Source: Consotaella salsifontis
Lineage (GTDB): Bacteria > Pseudomonadota > Alphaproteobacteria > Rhizobiales > Rhizobiaceae
DNA length: 64,000 nt
Assembly (NCBI RefSeq): GCF_900167365.1
Contig: NZ_FUXL01000010.1
Coordinates: 105,463-169,462 of the forward strand
Direction of reading: 5' to 3'
Shown here: one piece after another, positions 28,083 to 38,315 of the stretch
Layout of the letters: every line of letters starts with the position of its first letter
Numbering within the stretch: position 1 is the stretch's first letter
Made by a program: the position numbers and the translations under genes
Notes under the pieces: model-generated
Databases searched by the model: none
What the model was told of the DNA's origin: nothing
The model's input: only the letters and a program-made list of their open reading frames with translations

Positions 28083-29354
28083 TCAGAAGAAGGTGGTGAG
28101 GAACAGGGCGACGTCGGGTACGAAGACCACGAGCAGCAGCACGAACAGCATCACGCCGAGATAGGCCGGGAGGAACCGGAAGAGCGATCCGAGCGAGGTT
28201 CGCGCGATCGCCATGGTGATGAAGAGGATCCCGCCGACGGGTGGCGTCACACCGGCGTAGACCAGCGTCATGACCATCACCAAGGCGAAATGGGTCGGGT
28301 CGATGCCGTACTGAGCCGCCACGGGCATCAGGATCGGCGCGACGAGAATGGTTGCGGAAATCGTCTCCACGAACATGCCGAGAAGCATCAGGAAGACGAC
28401 CAGCAGGCAGAGGATCAGCGAGGGGCTTTCAGTGATGCCGGTCAGGAAGCCGACGATCGTCGCCGGAATCTGCTCGTAGGCGACGATCCAGTTGAGCACC
28501 GAAGCGCCCGCGATGACGAGCATGGCCATGGCCGTCAACGCCGCCGAGCGGACCAGCACCTCCACGAACATGGAGAAGGATAGTTCCCGATAGACGAAGG
28601 CACCGACGAACAGAGCGTAGGCGACGGCGATGGCTCCGGCCTCGGTCGCGGTGACGATGCCGCCGATGATGCCGCCGACGATGAAGAACGGCATGATCAG
28701 CGCCCAGAACGCTCCGCGCCCCGCGATCATGAACTCGCGCCATGTCGCCTTGCGGTCGACGCGCAGATCATAGACCCGTCCGTAGTGCCATGTGAGCGCC
28801 ATCAGGCCGACGGCGATCAACAAGCCCGGCACGATCCCCGCGATGAAGAGCTTGGACACGGAAACGCCCGTCAGAGAGGCGAAGATGATCATCGTGAGGC
28901 TCGGAGGGATAATCGGTCCGAGCGAACCCGCCATGGCCTGCAGGGTCGCCGCCAGCCCCCGGGGATAGTTCTCCCGGCTCATCGCAGGCAGGGTGATGGA
29001 GCCGACGGCGGCGGTATCGGCAGCGGCGGAGCCCGATACGCCGGCGAAGATGACGCTCGTCAGGATGGAGACCTGGCCGAGGCCGCCGCGCAGATGTCCG
29101 ACCGCGGCCTGGGCGAAGCGGACCAGCCGGATGGAGATCCCGCCGGCGGTCATGAGTTCGCCTGCCAGCATGAACAGAGGAATGGCCATCAGACTGAAGC
29201 TGTCGACGCTGACGAAAAGACGCTGCAGCACGAGCGTCAGCGGAAGCGGCGAAGCGAAATAGATGCCAAGGACCGCAGCGCTCGCCATCGAAAAGGCGAT
29301 CGGCACGCCGGCCAGCAGGAAGCCGGCAAATGCGATGAAGGTGATCAGGGCCAT
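28083..29354 (-). CDS. dctM: TRAP transporter large permease (DctM family)
   Basis: A 423-residue, 11-13-helix membrane protein that carries out sodium-coupled solute transport in a TRAP system. The family pattern is clear: FLLAGVPIAFSMASAA, IPLFMLAGELMTAGGIS, FAGVSGSAAADTAAVGSI and PPSLTMIIFASLTGVS. The start at 29354 lies two bases before the end of the small permease gene. The frame runs further upstream but only through dctQ. Only eight bases separate it from the dehydrogenase gene, tying transport to catabolism. Confidence 0.92.
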   Translation of the reverse strand: MALITFIAFAGFLLAGVPIAFSMASAAVLGIYFASPLPLTLVLQRLFVSVDSFSLMAIPLFMLAGELMTAGGISIRLVRFAQAAVGHLRGGLGQVSILTSVIFAGVSGSAAADTAAVGSITLPAMSRENYPRGLAATLQAMAGSLGPIIPPSLTMIIFASLTGVSVSKLFIAGIVPGLLIAVGLMALTWHYGRVYDLRVDRKATWREFMIAGRGAFWALIMPFFIVGGIIGGIVTATEAGAIAVAYALFVGAFVYRELSFSMFVEVLVRSAALTAMAMLVIAGASVLNWIVAYEQIPATIVGFLTGITESPSLILCLLVVFLMLLGMFVETISATILVAPILMPVAAQYGIDPTHFALVMVMTLVYAGVTPPVGGILFITMAIARTSLGSLFRFLPAYLGVMLFVLLLVVFVPDVALFLTTFF

Positions 29355-29356
29355 GG

Positions 29357-29830
29357 TCAGGTGACGTCCAGGTGCGGGTGCCGGGGGTCTTTCAGACGTT
29401 TCACGCAGAAGGAGATCTGGGCGAGAAACATTCCGAAGCAGCCGATGGGGATCGCGAGGTAGACGTATTTCATTGGGATGCGCAGGATCGAGGAAACCTG
29501 CCGCATCTCGGCGGTCGCCTCTATTCCCAGCCAGACGGCAAGCGCCAGGAAAGCGCAGACGACGATGTTGGAGGCGACGAAAAGGACGAGCCATACTGGC
29601 CGCGGAAGCGCCTCCAGGATCATCTCGAAGGTGATGTTCAGCCCTTCCCGCGCGGCCAGGACACCGGACAGGTAGACGAGCCAGACGAAGAGATAGCGCG
29701 CTCCCTCGTCCGCCCAGGAAAGCGAGCTTCCGATGAAATAGCGGAACACGATCTGGGCCAGGATCACCAGGACCAGAGACGAGAACAGAACGGCGATGAA
29801 GTATTCGAACACACGCCAGGCGGCGGACAT
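29357..29830 (-). CDS. dctQ: TRAP transporter small permease (DctQ family)
   Basis: A 157-residue protein with four membrane helices and the DctQ features RVFEYFIAV, FRYFIGSSLSWADEGARYLFVWLVYLSG and REGLNI. ATG 29830 (MSAAWRVF) is preceded by GGGAGGGG at about 13 bases; an upstream in-frame start at 29845 is possible. It pairs with the large permease immediately downstream. It is separated from the binding-protein gene by an 81-base gap holding a hairpin (29877-29905). Confidence 0.88.
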   Translation of the reverse strand: MSAAWRVFEYFIAVLFSSLVLVILAQIVFRYFIGSSLSWADEGARYLFVWLVYLSGVLAAREGLNITFEMILEALPRPVWLVLFVASNIVVCAFLALAVWLGIEATAEMRQVSSILRIPMKYVYLAIPIGCFGMFLAQISFCVKRLKDPRHPHLDVT

Positions 29831-29876
29831 TTGCACCCCTCCCACTCTACCAACGAGCGTCGGACCCGTGGCGAGA

Positions 29877-29905
29877 GCGGCTCCGAGATGGATTCACGGA
29901 GCCGC
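29877..29905 (-). promoter_or_regulatory. intercistronic hairpin between dctP and dctQ
   Basis: A perfect inverted repeat GCGGCTCCG / CGGAGCCGC with an 11-base loop lies just after the TRAP binding-protein stop codon. It has no U-tract. It could protect the 3' end of the binding-protein message or partly terminate, making binding protein more abundant than permease. The role is inferred. Confidence 0.6.
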
Positions 29906-29911
29906 GACGCG

Positions 29912-30898
29912 TCAGCGCGTCTTCTCGATAATGTTCCACAGATCGCTGGCGTCGTTGTCCTTCACAAAGCTCTCCACCATGGGGGCGGTGGCTTCGCGGA
30001 AGGGCTTGAGGTCCGGGGTCGAGAAGGTCACGCCCTCGTCCTTGAGCTTCTGCCGGAATTGATCGTCGATCTCGGCGTTGGCGGTGCGGAAATGCTCACC
30101 CGCCTTCTTGCCGGCTTCCATGACGGTTGCCTGCTGCTTTTCGGTGAGACGATTCCAGGTGATGTCGCTGATGTTCAGAAGGTTGAACGTCAGATTGTGC
30201 TTGGTCTCGACCCAGTGCTTGGCGACTTCCGGAACCCGGATCGCGTAGATGAATTCCTTGTGGCCCTCCATGCCGTCGACGACGTGGGTCTGGATCGCCG
30301 TATAGGCCTCGCCTGATGGGATCGGCGTGGGATTGGCACCCAGCGCGCGGAAGGTATCGATCAGGACCGGCGCCTGGGGCGTGCGGATCTTGACGCCTTT
30401 AAGATCATCCAGGGTTTCCACGTCCTTGTCGGCCAGGAGCGTATCGCGGAAGGCAACCGGGATCATTCCCACGACATGGAAGCTCGTCGCCTTGTCGACG
30501 CGCGCCTGCACCGCCGAGAGCAGCCCCTCATCCATCGCCCGGTAGGCGTGATCGATGCTATCGAAGACATAGGGCAGATCAAGAACGCCCAGCGCCAGGT
30601 CGTAATTGGCGATGACCCCCAGATCGGCATAGGTCATATCGACCGTGCCGAGCTCGAGCCCCTCCAGGAGGTCGCGCTGTCCGCCGAGCTGGCCGCCCGG
30701 ATAGTTGTGCACCTCGATTTCGCCGTTGGACAGATCACCAACCAGATCGGCAAAGTACTGAGCATATTCGCGGTTCGTGCTGTGCTCGGCGGGAACATGG
30801 TGGCCAAGCTTCAGCGTCACCTCGGCTGCCTGGGCTGCGCCGACCATCAAGCCAAGGGCGGCAGTGGTCGCAAGCATGCCATTGCGGACGAAATTCAT
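29912..30898 (-). CDS. dctP: TRAP transporter solute-binding protein (DctP family)
   Basis: Periplasmic binding protein of 328 residues with a signal peptide cleaved near GAAQA/AEV. The DctP core includes LGHHVPAEHSTNREYAQYF and the ligand-Arg region GVKIRTPQAPVLIDTFRALGANP, followed by SGEAYTAIQTHVVDGMEG. The conserved Arg usually binds a carboxylate, so the imported compound is probably a sugar acid or other organic acid, although polyol-specific TRAP systems exist. First gene of the leftward operon, divergent from the DeoR regulator. Confidence 0.92.
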   Translation of the reverse strand: MNFVRNGMLATTAALGLMVGAAQAAEVTLKLGHHVPAEHSTNREYAQYFADLVGDLSNGEIEVHNYPGGQLGGQRDLLEGLELGTVDMTYADLGVIANYDLALGVLDLPYVFDSIDHAYRAMDEGLLSAVQARVDKATSFHVVGMIPVAFRDTLLADKDVETLDDLKGVKIRTPQAPVLIDTFRALGANPTPIPSGEAYTAIQTHVVDGMEGHKEFIYAIRVPEVAKHWVETKHNLTFNLLNISDITWNRLTEKQQATVMEAGKKAGEHFRTANAEIDDQFRQKLKDEGVTFSTPDLKPFREATAPMVESFVKDNDASDLWNIIEKTR

Positions 30899-30983
30899 GG
30901 TGCTTCTCCCTTAAAATCAACGCGACGCTGCCGCGCCATCGATTGTGCGATTCTCCGGTCGCATTGTCTGTTTTTGTCGATTT

Positions 30984-31001
30984 TTGTTGTTTTGTCAACA
31001 A
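30984..31001. promoter_or_regulatory. candidate DeoR operator
   Basis: An inverted repeat TTGTTG-N6-CAACAA lies in the 183-base divergent region between dctP and the DeoR-type regulator. The surroundings are T-rich. Location and symmetry suit a repressor site controlling both directions; no binding data are implied. Confidence 0.5.
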
Positions 31002-31081
31002 ACGCCATGACATTCCGCCATTTTTTGACATTGATTGGGCTTTGGTAGTATCAAATGTTGAATTTTCGACATGAGGGAGTC

Positions 31082-31843
31082 ATGAAGCGCAGCGCTGAAC
31101 GACATGAGATCATTCTCGACATGGTTCGCCGCGGAGGGTTTGCGGCGATCGGCGATCTCGCTGAGGCCTGCCAGATTTCCGACCAAACCATTCGCCGCGA
31201 TCTTGCCCTGCTCGAGCAGCGCGGCCTGATTCAGAAGTACCATGGCGGAGCGACGGCTCCGGAAGGCCAGTCCAGCCCGCCCTACGCCCTGCGCTCCGCG
31301 ACTCATGTCGAGCGAAAGAAGGTCGTTGCACGACTGCTGAGCTCGTTCATCCCGGAAGATGCGTCGCTCTATCTCGCCGGTGGCTCGACGCTGGCGATCG
31401 CAGCCGCGGAACTCGCCAAGAAGGAACGGCTTTTCATCGTCACCAACAATCTGCAGGCAGGGGTCGCGCTCTACGAAAATGATGGCTTGCGGGTGATCGT
31501 CGCCGGCGGGCTCATACGCAATGAAAGCGGGTCGCTGACCGGCGACGACACGCTGCGCGTCATCCGGCGCTTCGTCCTCGACTTCGCGGTGATCAGCGCA
31601 TCAGGCATTACCGCCGACGGGACGATTCTGGAACACGATCAGGAGGTCGTGGCTCCGATCACCGAAATGATCGCGACCTCGCGCAAGACCGTCCTCGCTG
31701 TCGACGGAAGCAAATTCGGCGACTTCGGTACAATAAAGTCCGGCTTCATTGGCGATATCGACGTCATGGTGACCGATGTGCCACCGCCCGAGCCGATCGA
31801 AAGGCTCTGCCGCGAGCATGGCGTCGAAGTCATCCATCCATGA
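31082..31843 (+). CDS. DeoR/GlpR-family transcriptional regulator
   Basis: A 253-residue repressor: N-terminal HTH_DeoR (about 5-60, AIGDLAEACQISDQTIRRDLALLEQ) and a C-terminal DeoR sensor domain related to phosphosugar isomerases (about 80-245; YLAGGSTLAIAA, IVAGGLIRNE, VDGSKFG). The start MKRSAERHE at 31082 follows GAGGGAG. DeoR regulators usually respond to a phosphorylated sugar made by the pathway they control; here that would be the PfkB product of the divergent operon (inference). Confidence 0.9.
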   Translation: MKRSAERHEIILDMVRRGGFAAIGDLAEACQISDQTIRRDLALLEQRGLIQKYHGGATAPEGQSSPPYALRSATHVERKKVVARLLSSFIPEDASLYLAGGSTLAIAAAELAKKERLFIVTNNLQAGVALYENDGLRVIVAGGLIRNESGSLTGDDTLRVIRRFVLDFAVISASGITADGTILEHDQEVVAPITEMIATSRKTVLAVDGSKFGDFGTIKSGFIGDIDVMVTDVPPPEPIERLCREHGVEVIHP

Positions 31844-31868
31844 TGAAGATCGGCTCGCCCATTGCGCT

Positions 31869-31899
31869 GTCCATCGCCTGTTACACACGGGCGATGGAC
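31869..31899 (+). terminator. hairpin after the DeoR gene
   Basis: A perfect 10-bp stem, GTCCATCGCC / GGCGATGGAC, with an 11-base loop begins 25 bases past the regulator stop codon in a convergent intergenic region. There is no clear U-tract, so it may be a terminator without strong intrinsic activity. Confidence 0.5.
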
Positions 31900-32017
31900 A
31901 TCTGCGTTATTGGCCCGGTGATCTGAGGCTCGCCAGGCCCGATCCCAAACGTCCCGCCTCGCGCGTTGCCCTTCCACTGCGCGGGCCGGGATCGGAAACC
32001 GGGGCGTTGCAGTTTCC

Positions 32018-32836
32018 TCAGCGCAGAAACGCGGACATGGCGGAGATCGCGTTCATCCAGCCGATCACATCGGCGAGCGAGGCGGCCGGAAGCTGCACGC
32101 GGCGCGCATCGATGCGGCGTGCCGGCGGCAGCGCCTCAGCAAGATCGGCGAGCGCGCCGTGATTCAGCTCGAACTCCAGTTCGAACGGGGACTCGATGAT
32201 GAACGGCTTGAGGCTGCCCAGTCGCTCAAGAGCCCGCGTGGTGCCTTCGCGGATCACCTGGCGCGCTGACTGCAGCGGCAGATTGCGGGCAGCATTGCTG
32301 CCAAGCGCCGACTTGACGACGACCATCTCGGCCTGCGGAAACAGCTCGCGGTTCTCGTTTGCGCAGCGGTCGTCACCGGAGATCAAAGCAACGGGCACAC
32401 CGAGGCTGCCGGCATAGGCGCCATAGATCCCCGGCTCGCCCAACGCGCGGCCATTGATGCGCACGGCACGAAAGGCGAAGCCGTTGGTGGTGTGGGCCAG
32501 GACGCCGAAGCCGCCAGCGGCGGCGTGGTGGCCGATGCACAGGACAGCATCGAAATCCTTCGTCAGCCCGGCGAACATGTTGAGCGGCTTCGGTTTGCCA
32601 AGGATCAATTCCGCCGCCGGATGCAGCAGCTCGGGCAGGAGATTGGTCATCGGCCCGTGCGCGTCGTTGACCACGATTTCGTTCGCGCCCGCCGCCAACC
32701 CTCCCTCGACGGCGGCGTTGACCTCTTCGGTCATCAAGCGTCGGGCGCGCTCGTACTCCGTGTTGCCGGGGCTGCACTGCTCGGACTTGACGACGCCGGC
32801 AACGCCCTCGATATCGGCACAGATATAGAGCTTCAT
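32018..32836 (-). CDS. M55-family D-aminopeptidase (DppA-like)
   Basis: A 272-residue zinc peptidase of family M55. The di-zinc ligand positions known from Bacillus DppA are matched: Asp8 and Glu10 in ICADIEGVAG, His60 in VVNDAHGPM, His104 in GHHAAAG and Glu134. DppA releases N-terminal D-amino acids from short peptides and forms a decameric ring. The gene is last in an operon with a peptide ABC transporter, so imported D-Ala-type peptides, perhaps from peptidoglycan, are the likely substrates. The start is MKLYIC at 32836; an upstream extension is not family-like. Confidence 0.88.
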   Translation of the reverse strand: MKLYICADIEGVAGVVKSEQCSPGNTEYERARRLMTEEVNAAVEGGLAAGANEIVVNDAHGPMTNLLPELLHPAAELILGKPKPLNMFAGLTKDFDAVLCIGHHAAAGGFGVLAHTTNGFAFRAVRINGRALGEPGIYGAYAGSLGVPVALISGDDRCANENRELFPQAEMVVVKSALGSNAARNLPLQSARQVIREGTTRALERLGSLKPFIIESPFELEFELNHGALADLAEALPPARRIDARRVQLPAASLADVIGWMNAISAMSAFLR

Positions 32837-32944
32837 GTGTTCTCCATTAGCCAGTCGGCGAGCGACGCCCGGAAGCGGCCGTCCCGCCGCCATCCGCAGT
32901 CAGAGTCTATCGCGTTCAGCACCGCCAGCCCGAGCGTCGATCCC

Positions 32945-33832
32945 TCAGAGCTTGCGAAGCTTGGGGTCCAGCGCATCGCGCAGGCCATCGCCCAGCATGT
33001 TGAAGGCGAGCACGGTGACGAAGATCGCCAGGCCCGGAAACAGCGTCACCTGACTGGCGATGCCGATATAGCTGCGGCCGTCCGCCAACATCGCGCCCCA
33101 TTCCGGGCTCGGAGGCTGCGCGCCGAGGCCGATGAAGCTGAGGCTGGCGGCGGTGAGGATCGCCGTGCCGACGCGCATCGAGAAGTAGACGATGACGCTC
33201 GGCATGGTTCCGGGCAGCAGATGCCGCAGCATGATCAGCCGGTCGCGCACGCCGATCGCCCTTGCGGCGTCGACATAGACGGCCTGCTTGAGCGCCAGCG
33301 TCGAGCCGCGGACCAGCCGGGCAAACACCGGCACGGAGAACACGGCGACGGCATAGATGACGTTGTAGATGCCCGGTCCCAAGATCGCGATGACGCCGAT
33401 TGCCAGCAGGATGCCGGGGAAGGCGAACAGGACGTCGCAGACGCGCATGATCAGCGAGTCGAGCCAGCCGCCATAGAAGCCGCTGATAAGGCCGAGCACG
33501 ACGCCGATAATGCCACCGAGCGTCACCGACAGAAAACCGACGGACAGGGAGATGCGGCTGCCCCAGATGATCCGGCTGAAGATGTCGCGACCATAGGCGT
33601 CGGTCCCCGCCCAGTGCGCCGCGGACGGCCCCTCAAGGATATGCATGTAGTCGGGCTGGGCGGGCGCATAGGGGGCAAGGAGCGGGGCGAAGACGGCCAT
33701 CAGCACGAGCGCCAGCAGGAAGACGCCCGCAGCGATCGCCTGCCGCTCGCGGCGAAAGCGGCGCAGGAATTCGCGAAACGGGCTGCGGACGGGCCGCGAG
33801 GCGGCCGGGGCAGCGGGCACGACCGCGCTCAT
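32945..33832 (-). CDS. peptide ABC transporter permease (DppC/OppC family)
   Basis: A 295-residue inner-membrane permease with an N-terminal OppC_N segment and six helices. It includes [24 protein letters not shown] and the EAA-type loop ...[21 protein letters not shown] that contacts the ATPase. The start at 33832 overlaps the DppB-type permease stop by four bases (ATGA arrangement). The longer frame to 34453 is an antisense-like extension through the upstream gene. Confidence 0.9.
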   Translation of the reverse strand: MSAVVPAAPAASRPVRSPFREFLRRFRRERQAIAAGVFLLALVLMAVFAPLLAPYAPAQPDYMHILEGPSAAHWAGTDAYGRDIFSRIIWGSRISLSVGFLSVTLGGIIGVVLGLISGFYGGWLDSLIMRVCDVLFAFPGILLAIGVIAILGPGIYNVIYAVAVFSVPVFARLVRGSTLALKQAVYVDAARAIGVRDRLIMLRHLLPGTMPSVIVYFSMRVGTAILTAASLSFIGLGAQPPSPEWGAMLADGRSYIGIASQVTLFPGLAIFVTVLAFNMLGDGLRDALDPKLRKL

Positions 33833-34749
33833 CGGTAGCGTATCTCCGGATTGGCGACGGCATAGAGCACGTCGACGGCAAGATTGATGAGGATGAATTC
33901 GAGCGAGAAGATCAGGATCTCGGCCTGGATCACCGGGTAGTCGCGATAGGAGACGGAATCGACCAGCAGCCGTCCGAGGCCGGGCCAGGAGAACACCGTC
34001 TCGACCACGATCGAGCCGCCGAGCAGGAAGCCGAACTGCAGACCGACCATGGTGATGACCGGCACCAGCGCGTTGCGCAGGGTGTGCTTCCAGATCACGA
34101 AGCGTTCCGGCACGCCCTTGGCGCGGGCGGTCCGCACATAGTCCTCGCGGGTGATCTCGACGAAGGCCGATCGGGTGAAGCGCGCCATCACCGCGGCGAC
34201 ACCGAGGCCGAGAGTGAAGGACGGCATGACGAAGTGCTGCCAGGTCCCATAGCCGCCGGTCGGAAGCCAGCCGAGCCGCACCGAGAACAGGTCGATCAAC
34301 AAAAGCCCGAGCCAGAAAGCGGGAAACGAGATGCCCGACACGGCGACGAGCATTCCGGTATAGTCCTGCCATCGCCCCCGCTTGACGCCGGACAGAACGC
34401 CGATCAGCAGGCCGAAGATGGTGGCCCAGATCATGCTGAACACGGTCAGCCAAACGGTCGGCATGAAGCGCTCGCCGATCTCCTCGGCGACGGTGCGCCT
34501 CGTCTTCAATGAAGTGCCGAAGTCACCCTGCACGGCATTGGAGACGAAGCGGAAATATTGCTCCCAGAGTGGACGGTCGAGGCCGAGCGACACGCGCACC
34601 GCCTGCACGTCCTCCGGGGTCGCGTCCTGGCCGGCGACAAGCCGCGCCGGGTCGCCCGGCAAGAGATGGACGAAGGCGAAGACAAGGACCGACAGCGCCA
34701 CGATCACCGGAATGGTGCCGACCAGACGCCGGGCGAGATAATTGAGCAT
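33829..34749 (-). CDS. peptide ABC transporter permease (DppB/OppB family)
   Basis: A 306-residue permease: first helix [29 protein letters not shown], typical of DppB, and the EAA loop [32 protein letters not shown]. It partners the DppC-type protein with which it overlaps by four bases. It lies 85 bases after the binding-protein gene, across a strong palindrome. Confidence 0.92.
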   Translation of the reverse strand: MLNYLARRLVGTIPVIVALSVLVFAFVHLLPGDPARLVAGQDATPEDVQAVRVSLGLDRPLWEQYFRFVSNAVQGDFGTSLKTRRTVAEEIGERFMPTVWLTVFSMIWATIFGLLIGVLSGVKRGRWQDYTGMLVAVSGISFPAFWLGLLLIDLFSVRLGWLPTGGYGTWQHFVMPSFTLGLGVAAVMARFTRSAFVEITREDYVRTARAKGVPERFVIWKHTLRNALVPVITMVGLQFGFLLGGSIVVETVFSWPGLGRLLVDSVSYRDYPVIQAEILIFSLEFILINLAVDVLYAVANPEIRYR

Positions 34750-34797
34750 TCAGCAGATCCGAAACATGCGCGGCTCAGCCGCTTTCGGCCTATGGGC

Positions 34798-34827
34798 GCC
34801 CCGGACCCCCGCGCGGGGGTCCGGGGC
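34798..34827. promoter_or_regulatory. perfect 30-base palindrome between binding-protein and permease genes
   Basis: Two 15-base arms, GCCCCGGACCCCCGC and its exact complement, abut with no spacer just after the peptide-binding-protein stop codon. As RNA it would form an exceptionally stable hairpin. Inferred role: mRNA 3'-end protection or partial termination inside the operon. Confidence 0.65.
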
Positions 34828-34834
34828 GGTCGCG

Positions 34835-36367
34835 TCAGTCCTTGAACTCGGCGGTCTCGACGATAAAGCCGCGATCCGGCAGCGCGTAGACGCCTGTCAG
34901 ATCCTTCGACTTGGCCGACAGGATCTGCTCGGTGCCGAGGAACACCCAGGGCGCTTCCTTCCAGATGAGCTCCTGGGCGGTCTTATAGAATTCCGCCCGC
35001 TTCTCCGGGTCGGCGGTTCCGATGGCGCCCTGGATCGCCGCGTCGACGTCCGGATTGCTGAAATAGGCGACGTTGTACATGGACGGCGGGAAGCTGGTGC
35101 TGGCCAGCAGCGGCCGCAGCGCCCAGTCGGCATCGCCGGTCGAGGAGGACCAGCCGCCATATTCCATCTGGACGGTGGCGTCCTCGGGCTTCTCGACGCT
35201 CCAGATCTTCTGCGCGGCAACGCCCGATTCCAGAGGCGTCACGTTCACCTTGACGCCGACCTGGGCGAACTGCTGCTGTAGGAACTGCATCGCCCGGATG
35301 GTCGTGGTGTTGTTGCGGCCGAACATCTCGGTTTCGAAGCCGTCGGGATAACCGGCATCGGCAAGCAGCTTCTTCGCCTTCTCGACGTCGAAGGTGTAGG
35401 GCGTCTGTCCCTGATAGAACTCCAGGAGCGAGGGCAGCGGCGAATCCACCGGCGTGCAGAAGCCGTTGAACACGACCTTGCCATAGGCGTCCTTGTCGAC
35501 GGCGTAGTTCAGCGCCTGGCGCACGCGCACGTCGCCGAACGGCTTCTTCATGGTGTTCAGCGCCACATAGGTGGCGACGATCGACGGCGTCTTGACGAGA
35601 TCGACGTTGGGGTTCTTCTCAGCCACCGGAACCATCTCGGGCGGCATCGGCATGATGAACTGCGCCTCGCCGGCCTGCAGCATCGCCACGCGGCTGCCGT
35701 TTTCCGGCACCGAGCGGATGGTGACGCCATCGACCTTCGGCAGGCCATCCTTCCAGTAGTCGTCGTTCTTGACCACCTCGAAGGTGTCGGCGGCCCAGTT
35801 CTTGAACTTGAACGGGCCGGTGCCGACGGGATTGCGGCCGATGTCCTTGCCGTACTTCTTGAGGGCGGCCGGGCTGATCATCATCGCGCCGGGATGGGCC
35901 AGATTGTTGACGAACGCGCCGAACGGCTCCTTCAGCGAAATCTTGACGGTGTGGTCGTCGACGACCTCGACCTTGTCGACCATCGAGACGAGGCTGCGCC
36001 GCGACAGATGGTTTTCAGGGTTGGCCAGACGCTCGATATTGACCTTCACCGCCTCGGCGTTGAAATCCGTTCCGTCATGGAACTTGACGCCCTGACGCAG
36101 ATGGAAGGTGTACTCCGTCGCGTCGTCGTTGGCCTCGTAGCTCTCGGCCAGAAGCGGCACCAGCTTCATGCCCTCCTCGAAGCCGAACAGCCCCTGGTAG
36201 ACCGTCCTCAGCGAAGTCTGCGACAGCGTGTCGTTGATGTTGGTCGGATCAAGACCGGTGAGATTGTCGGGGACGCCGACAACAAGCGTCTTCGCTGCCG
36301 CGACGGCTGGCGCCGCTGCCGTCAGCGCCGCCAGCGCCACGGCGGCCATCAGCTTCTTCAAAGGCAT
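34835..36367 (-). CDS. peptide ABC transporter substrate-binding protein (SBP_bac_5)
   Basis: A 510-residue periplasmic receptor with a signal peptide cleaved near [10 protein letters not shown]. The family 5 signature is present ([50 protein letters not shown]). Usually binds di/oligopeptides, and sometimes glutathione, nickel or opines. The first three genes of the operon run ATPase, receptor, permease, with the ATPase unusually first. Co-transcription with an M55 D-aminopeptidase favours D-residue peptides. Confidence 0.9.
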   Translation of the reverse strand: MPLKKLMAAVALAALTAAAPAVAAAKTLVVGVPDNLTGLDPTNINDTLSQTSLRTVYQGLFGFEEGMKLVPLLAESYEANDDATEYTFHLRQGVKFHDGTDFNAEAVKVNIERLANPENHLSRRSLVSMVDKVEVVDDHTVKISLKEPFGAFVNNLAHPGAMMISPAALKKYGKDIGRNPVGTGPFKFKNWAADTFEVVKNDDYWKDGLPKVDGVTIRSVPENGSRVAMLQAGEAQFIMPMPPEMVPVAEKNPNVDLVKTPSIVATYVALNTMKKPFGDVRVRQALNYAVDKDAYGKVVFNGFCTPVDSPLPSLLEFYQGQTPYTFDVEKAKKLLADAGYPDGFETEMFGRNNTTTIRAMQFLQQQFAQVGVKVNVTPLESGVAAQKIWSVEKPEDATVQMEYGGWSSSTGDADWALRPLLASTSFPPSMYNVAYFSNPDVDAAIQGAIGTADPEKRAEFYKTAQELIWKEAPWVFLGTEQILSAKSKDLTGVYALPDRGFIVETAEFKD

Positions 36368-36395
36368 TCGTTGTTCCCCTTTTCCCTGTTTGAAC

Positions 36396-38315
36396 TCAAG
36401 CGAAATCGCCCACCGGATGGCGCGCGACGAAATGGCCCGGCTCGACCTCGACCAGCGGCGCCCAGATCGGCTCGTCTCCCAGCTTGCGCATCGGGCTAGG
36501 AATTTCGCCCTCCAGAAGCGGCCGGGATCGATCGCGTCGGGCCGGGTCGGCGATCGGCACAGCGGCCATCAGCCGCCGCGTGTACGCGTGCTGCGGGTTT
36601 TCGAAGACCGCCTGGCGCGGTCCGATCTCGACGATCTGGCCGAGATACATCACGGCCACGCGGTGGCTGACCCGCTCGACCACCGCCATGTCGTGGGAGA
36701 TGAAGAGATAGGCGAGCCGACGCTTTTCCTGCAAATCCATCAGCAGGTTGACGATCTGAGCCTGGATCGAGACGTCGAGCGCGGAAACGGCCTCATCGGC
36801 GATGATCAGATCCGGCTCGCAGGCCAGCGCGCGGGCGATGCAGATGCGCTGGCGCTGACCGCCGGAGAACTCGTGCGGATAGCGCTTGGCATGGTCCGGC
36901 GAGAGGCCGACGTCGACCAGCAGCTGCGCCACCCGCTCCTCGACCCCGGCGCCCTTGGCCAGGTTGTGGGTGATCAACGGCTCGGCAATGCTGAAGCCGA
37001 CGGTGACGCGCGGGTTGAGCGAGGCATAGGGGTCCTGGAAGATGTACTGGATCTTCTGGTGCATGCGCCGGCGCTCCGCTTCCGGCATCGCGAAGATATC
37101 GCGGCCGGAAAAGCGGATCGAACCGGAATCCGGCGCCTGAAGCTGCATGATCGTGCGCCCGGCGGTCGACTTGCCGCAGCCGGACTCGCCAACCAGCGCC
37201 AGCGTCTCGCCAGGATGCACCTTGAAGCTCACCCGCTCGACTGCGTGGATGCGGCCGGTCAGGCGACCGAACAGCCCGCGACGAACCTCGAACCGGGTGA
37301 AGAGATCGTCGACATCGAGAATGGGCGGCGCGGCGGGCTCGACGGTGTCCTGCCAGCGTTCGGCCTCGGTGGCGATGCCGGCTTCGCCTTCCACGGTCAA
37401 AACCGGAAAACGGCGCGGCAGCGGCGCGCCCGAAAGGCTGCCGAGCTTCGGCACGGCGGCCAGCAGCGCCTTGGTGTAGGGCGCCTGCGGCCGGGCAAAG
37501 ACGTCGTCGACCACCCCCTCCTCGACCTTTTTGCCCCTGTACATCACCAGAACGCGGTCGGCGACCTCGGCAACGACGCCCATGTCGTGGGTGATGAACA
37601 TGACGGCCATGCCCATCTCGTCCTGCAACTGACGCACCAGCCGCAGGATCTGCGCCTGGATGGTGACGTCGAGCGCCGTCGTCGGCTCGTCGGCGATCAG
37701 AAGGCTCGGCCGGCAGGACAGCGCCATGGCGATCATCACGCGCTGACGCATGCCGCCGGAAAGCTGGTGAGGGTAGCGGTCCAGGAGCCGCGCGGCTTCC
37801 GGAATGCGCACCTTGTTGAGCATGGCCAGCGCTTCCGACCGCGCCTCCTTCCGGCCCAGCCCCTGGTGCAGCATGACCGCCTCGGCGATCTGATCGCCGA
37901 TCGTGAACACCGGGTTCAGCGAGGTCATCGGCTCCTGGAAGATCATCGCGATCTCATCGCCGCGAAGCCGGTTCATCGCCGGAAGCGATTCCTGGGCGAG
38001 GTCGCGCAGGCCGCCGTCGCGGCCGGCGAGCTGAATCGAGCCGCCGACGATGCGCCCGCCGCCGAACTCGATCAGCCGCATCAGGCTAAGGGCCGTTACC
38101 GACTTGCCGGAGCCGGATTCGCCGACGATCGCCAGCGTCTCACCGCGCCTGATGTGCAGGTCGATGCCGTCGACGGCGCGGAACGGCCCGTCCTCGGTCG
38201 GAAACTCGACGGTCAGGTTCTTGACCTCGACCAACGGCGTCGAATGCGTCGCCGGAGGCGCGCCGGCATTTGATAGCGATCCTGTGGTTGGGGCGGCTTG
38301 GGGGATCGACGTCAT
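36396..38315 (-). CDS. fused dual ATP-binding protein of peptide ABC transporter (DppDF-type)
   Basis: A 639-residue protein holding two ABC ATPases in one chain, as in GsiA/YejF. The first has Walker [13 protein letters not shown] and signature [15 protein letters not shown]; the second has [12 protein letters not shown] and [15 protein letters not shown]. Each is followed by an oligopeptide-type C-terminal extension. ATG 38315 lies in a GCAGGTGAATGA context, where it overlaps by four bases the stop of a 70-codon open frame. First clear gene of the peptide operon. Confidence 0.93.
   Translation of the reverse strand: MTSIPQAAPTTGSLSNAGAPPATHSTPLVEVKNLTVEFPTEDGPFRAVDGIDLHIRRGETLAIVGESGSGKSVTALSLMRLIEFGGGRIVGGSIQLAGRDGGLRDLAQESLPAMNRLRGDEIAMIFQEPMTSLNPVFTIGDQIAEAVMLHQGLGRKEARSEALAMLNKVRIPEAARLLDRYPHQLSGGMRQRVMIAMALSCRPSLLIADEPTTALDVTIQAQILRLVRQLQDEMGMAVMFITHDMGVVAEVADRVLVMYRGKKVEEGVVDDVFARPQAPYTKALLAAVPKLGSLSGAPLPRRFPVLTVEGEAGIATEAERWQDTVEPAAPPILDVDDLFTRFEVRRGLFGRLTGRIHAVERVSFKVHPGETLALVGESGCGKSTAGRTIMQLQAPDSGSIRFSGRDIFAMPEAERRRMHQKIQYIFQDPYASLNPRVTVGFSIAEPLITHNLAKGAGVEERVAQLLVDVGLSPDHAKRYPHEFSGGQRQRICIARALACEPDLIIADEAVSALDVSIQAQIVNLLMDLQEKRRLAYLFISHDMAVVERVSHRVAVMYLGQIVEIGPRQAVFENPQHAYTRRLMAAVPIADPARRDRSRPLLEGEIPSPMRKLGDEPIWAPLVEVEPGHFVARHPVGDFA

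Noticed and set aside
36228..38273. Very long plus-strand open frame (681 codons) opposite the dual ATPase
   Set aside because: It is the antisense shadow of a clear ABC ATPase with both Walker and signature motifs; the product is His/Arg/Asp-rich with no family features.
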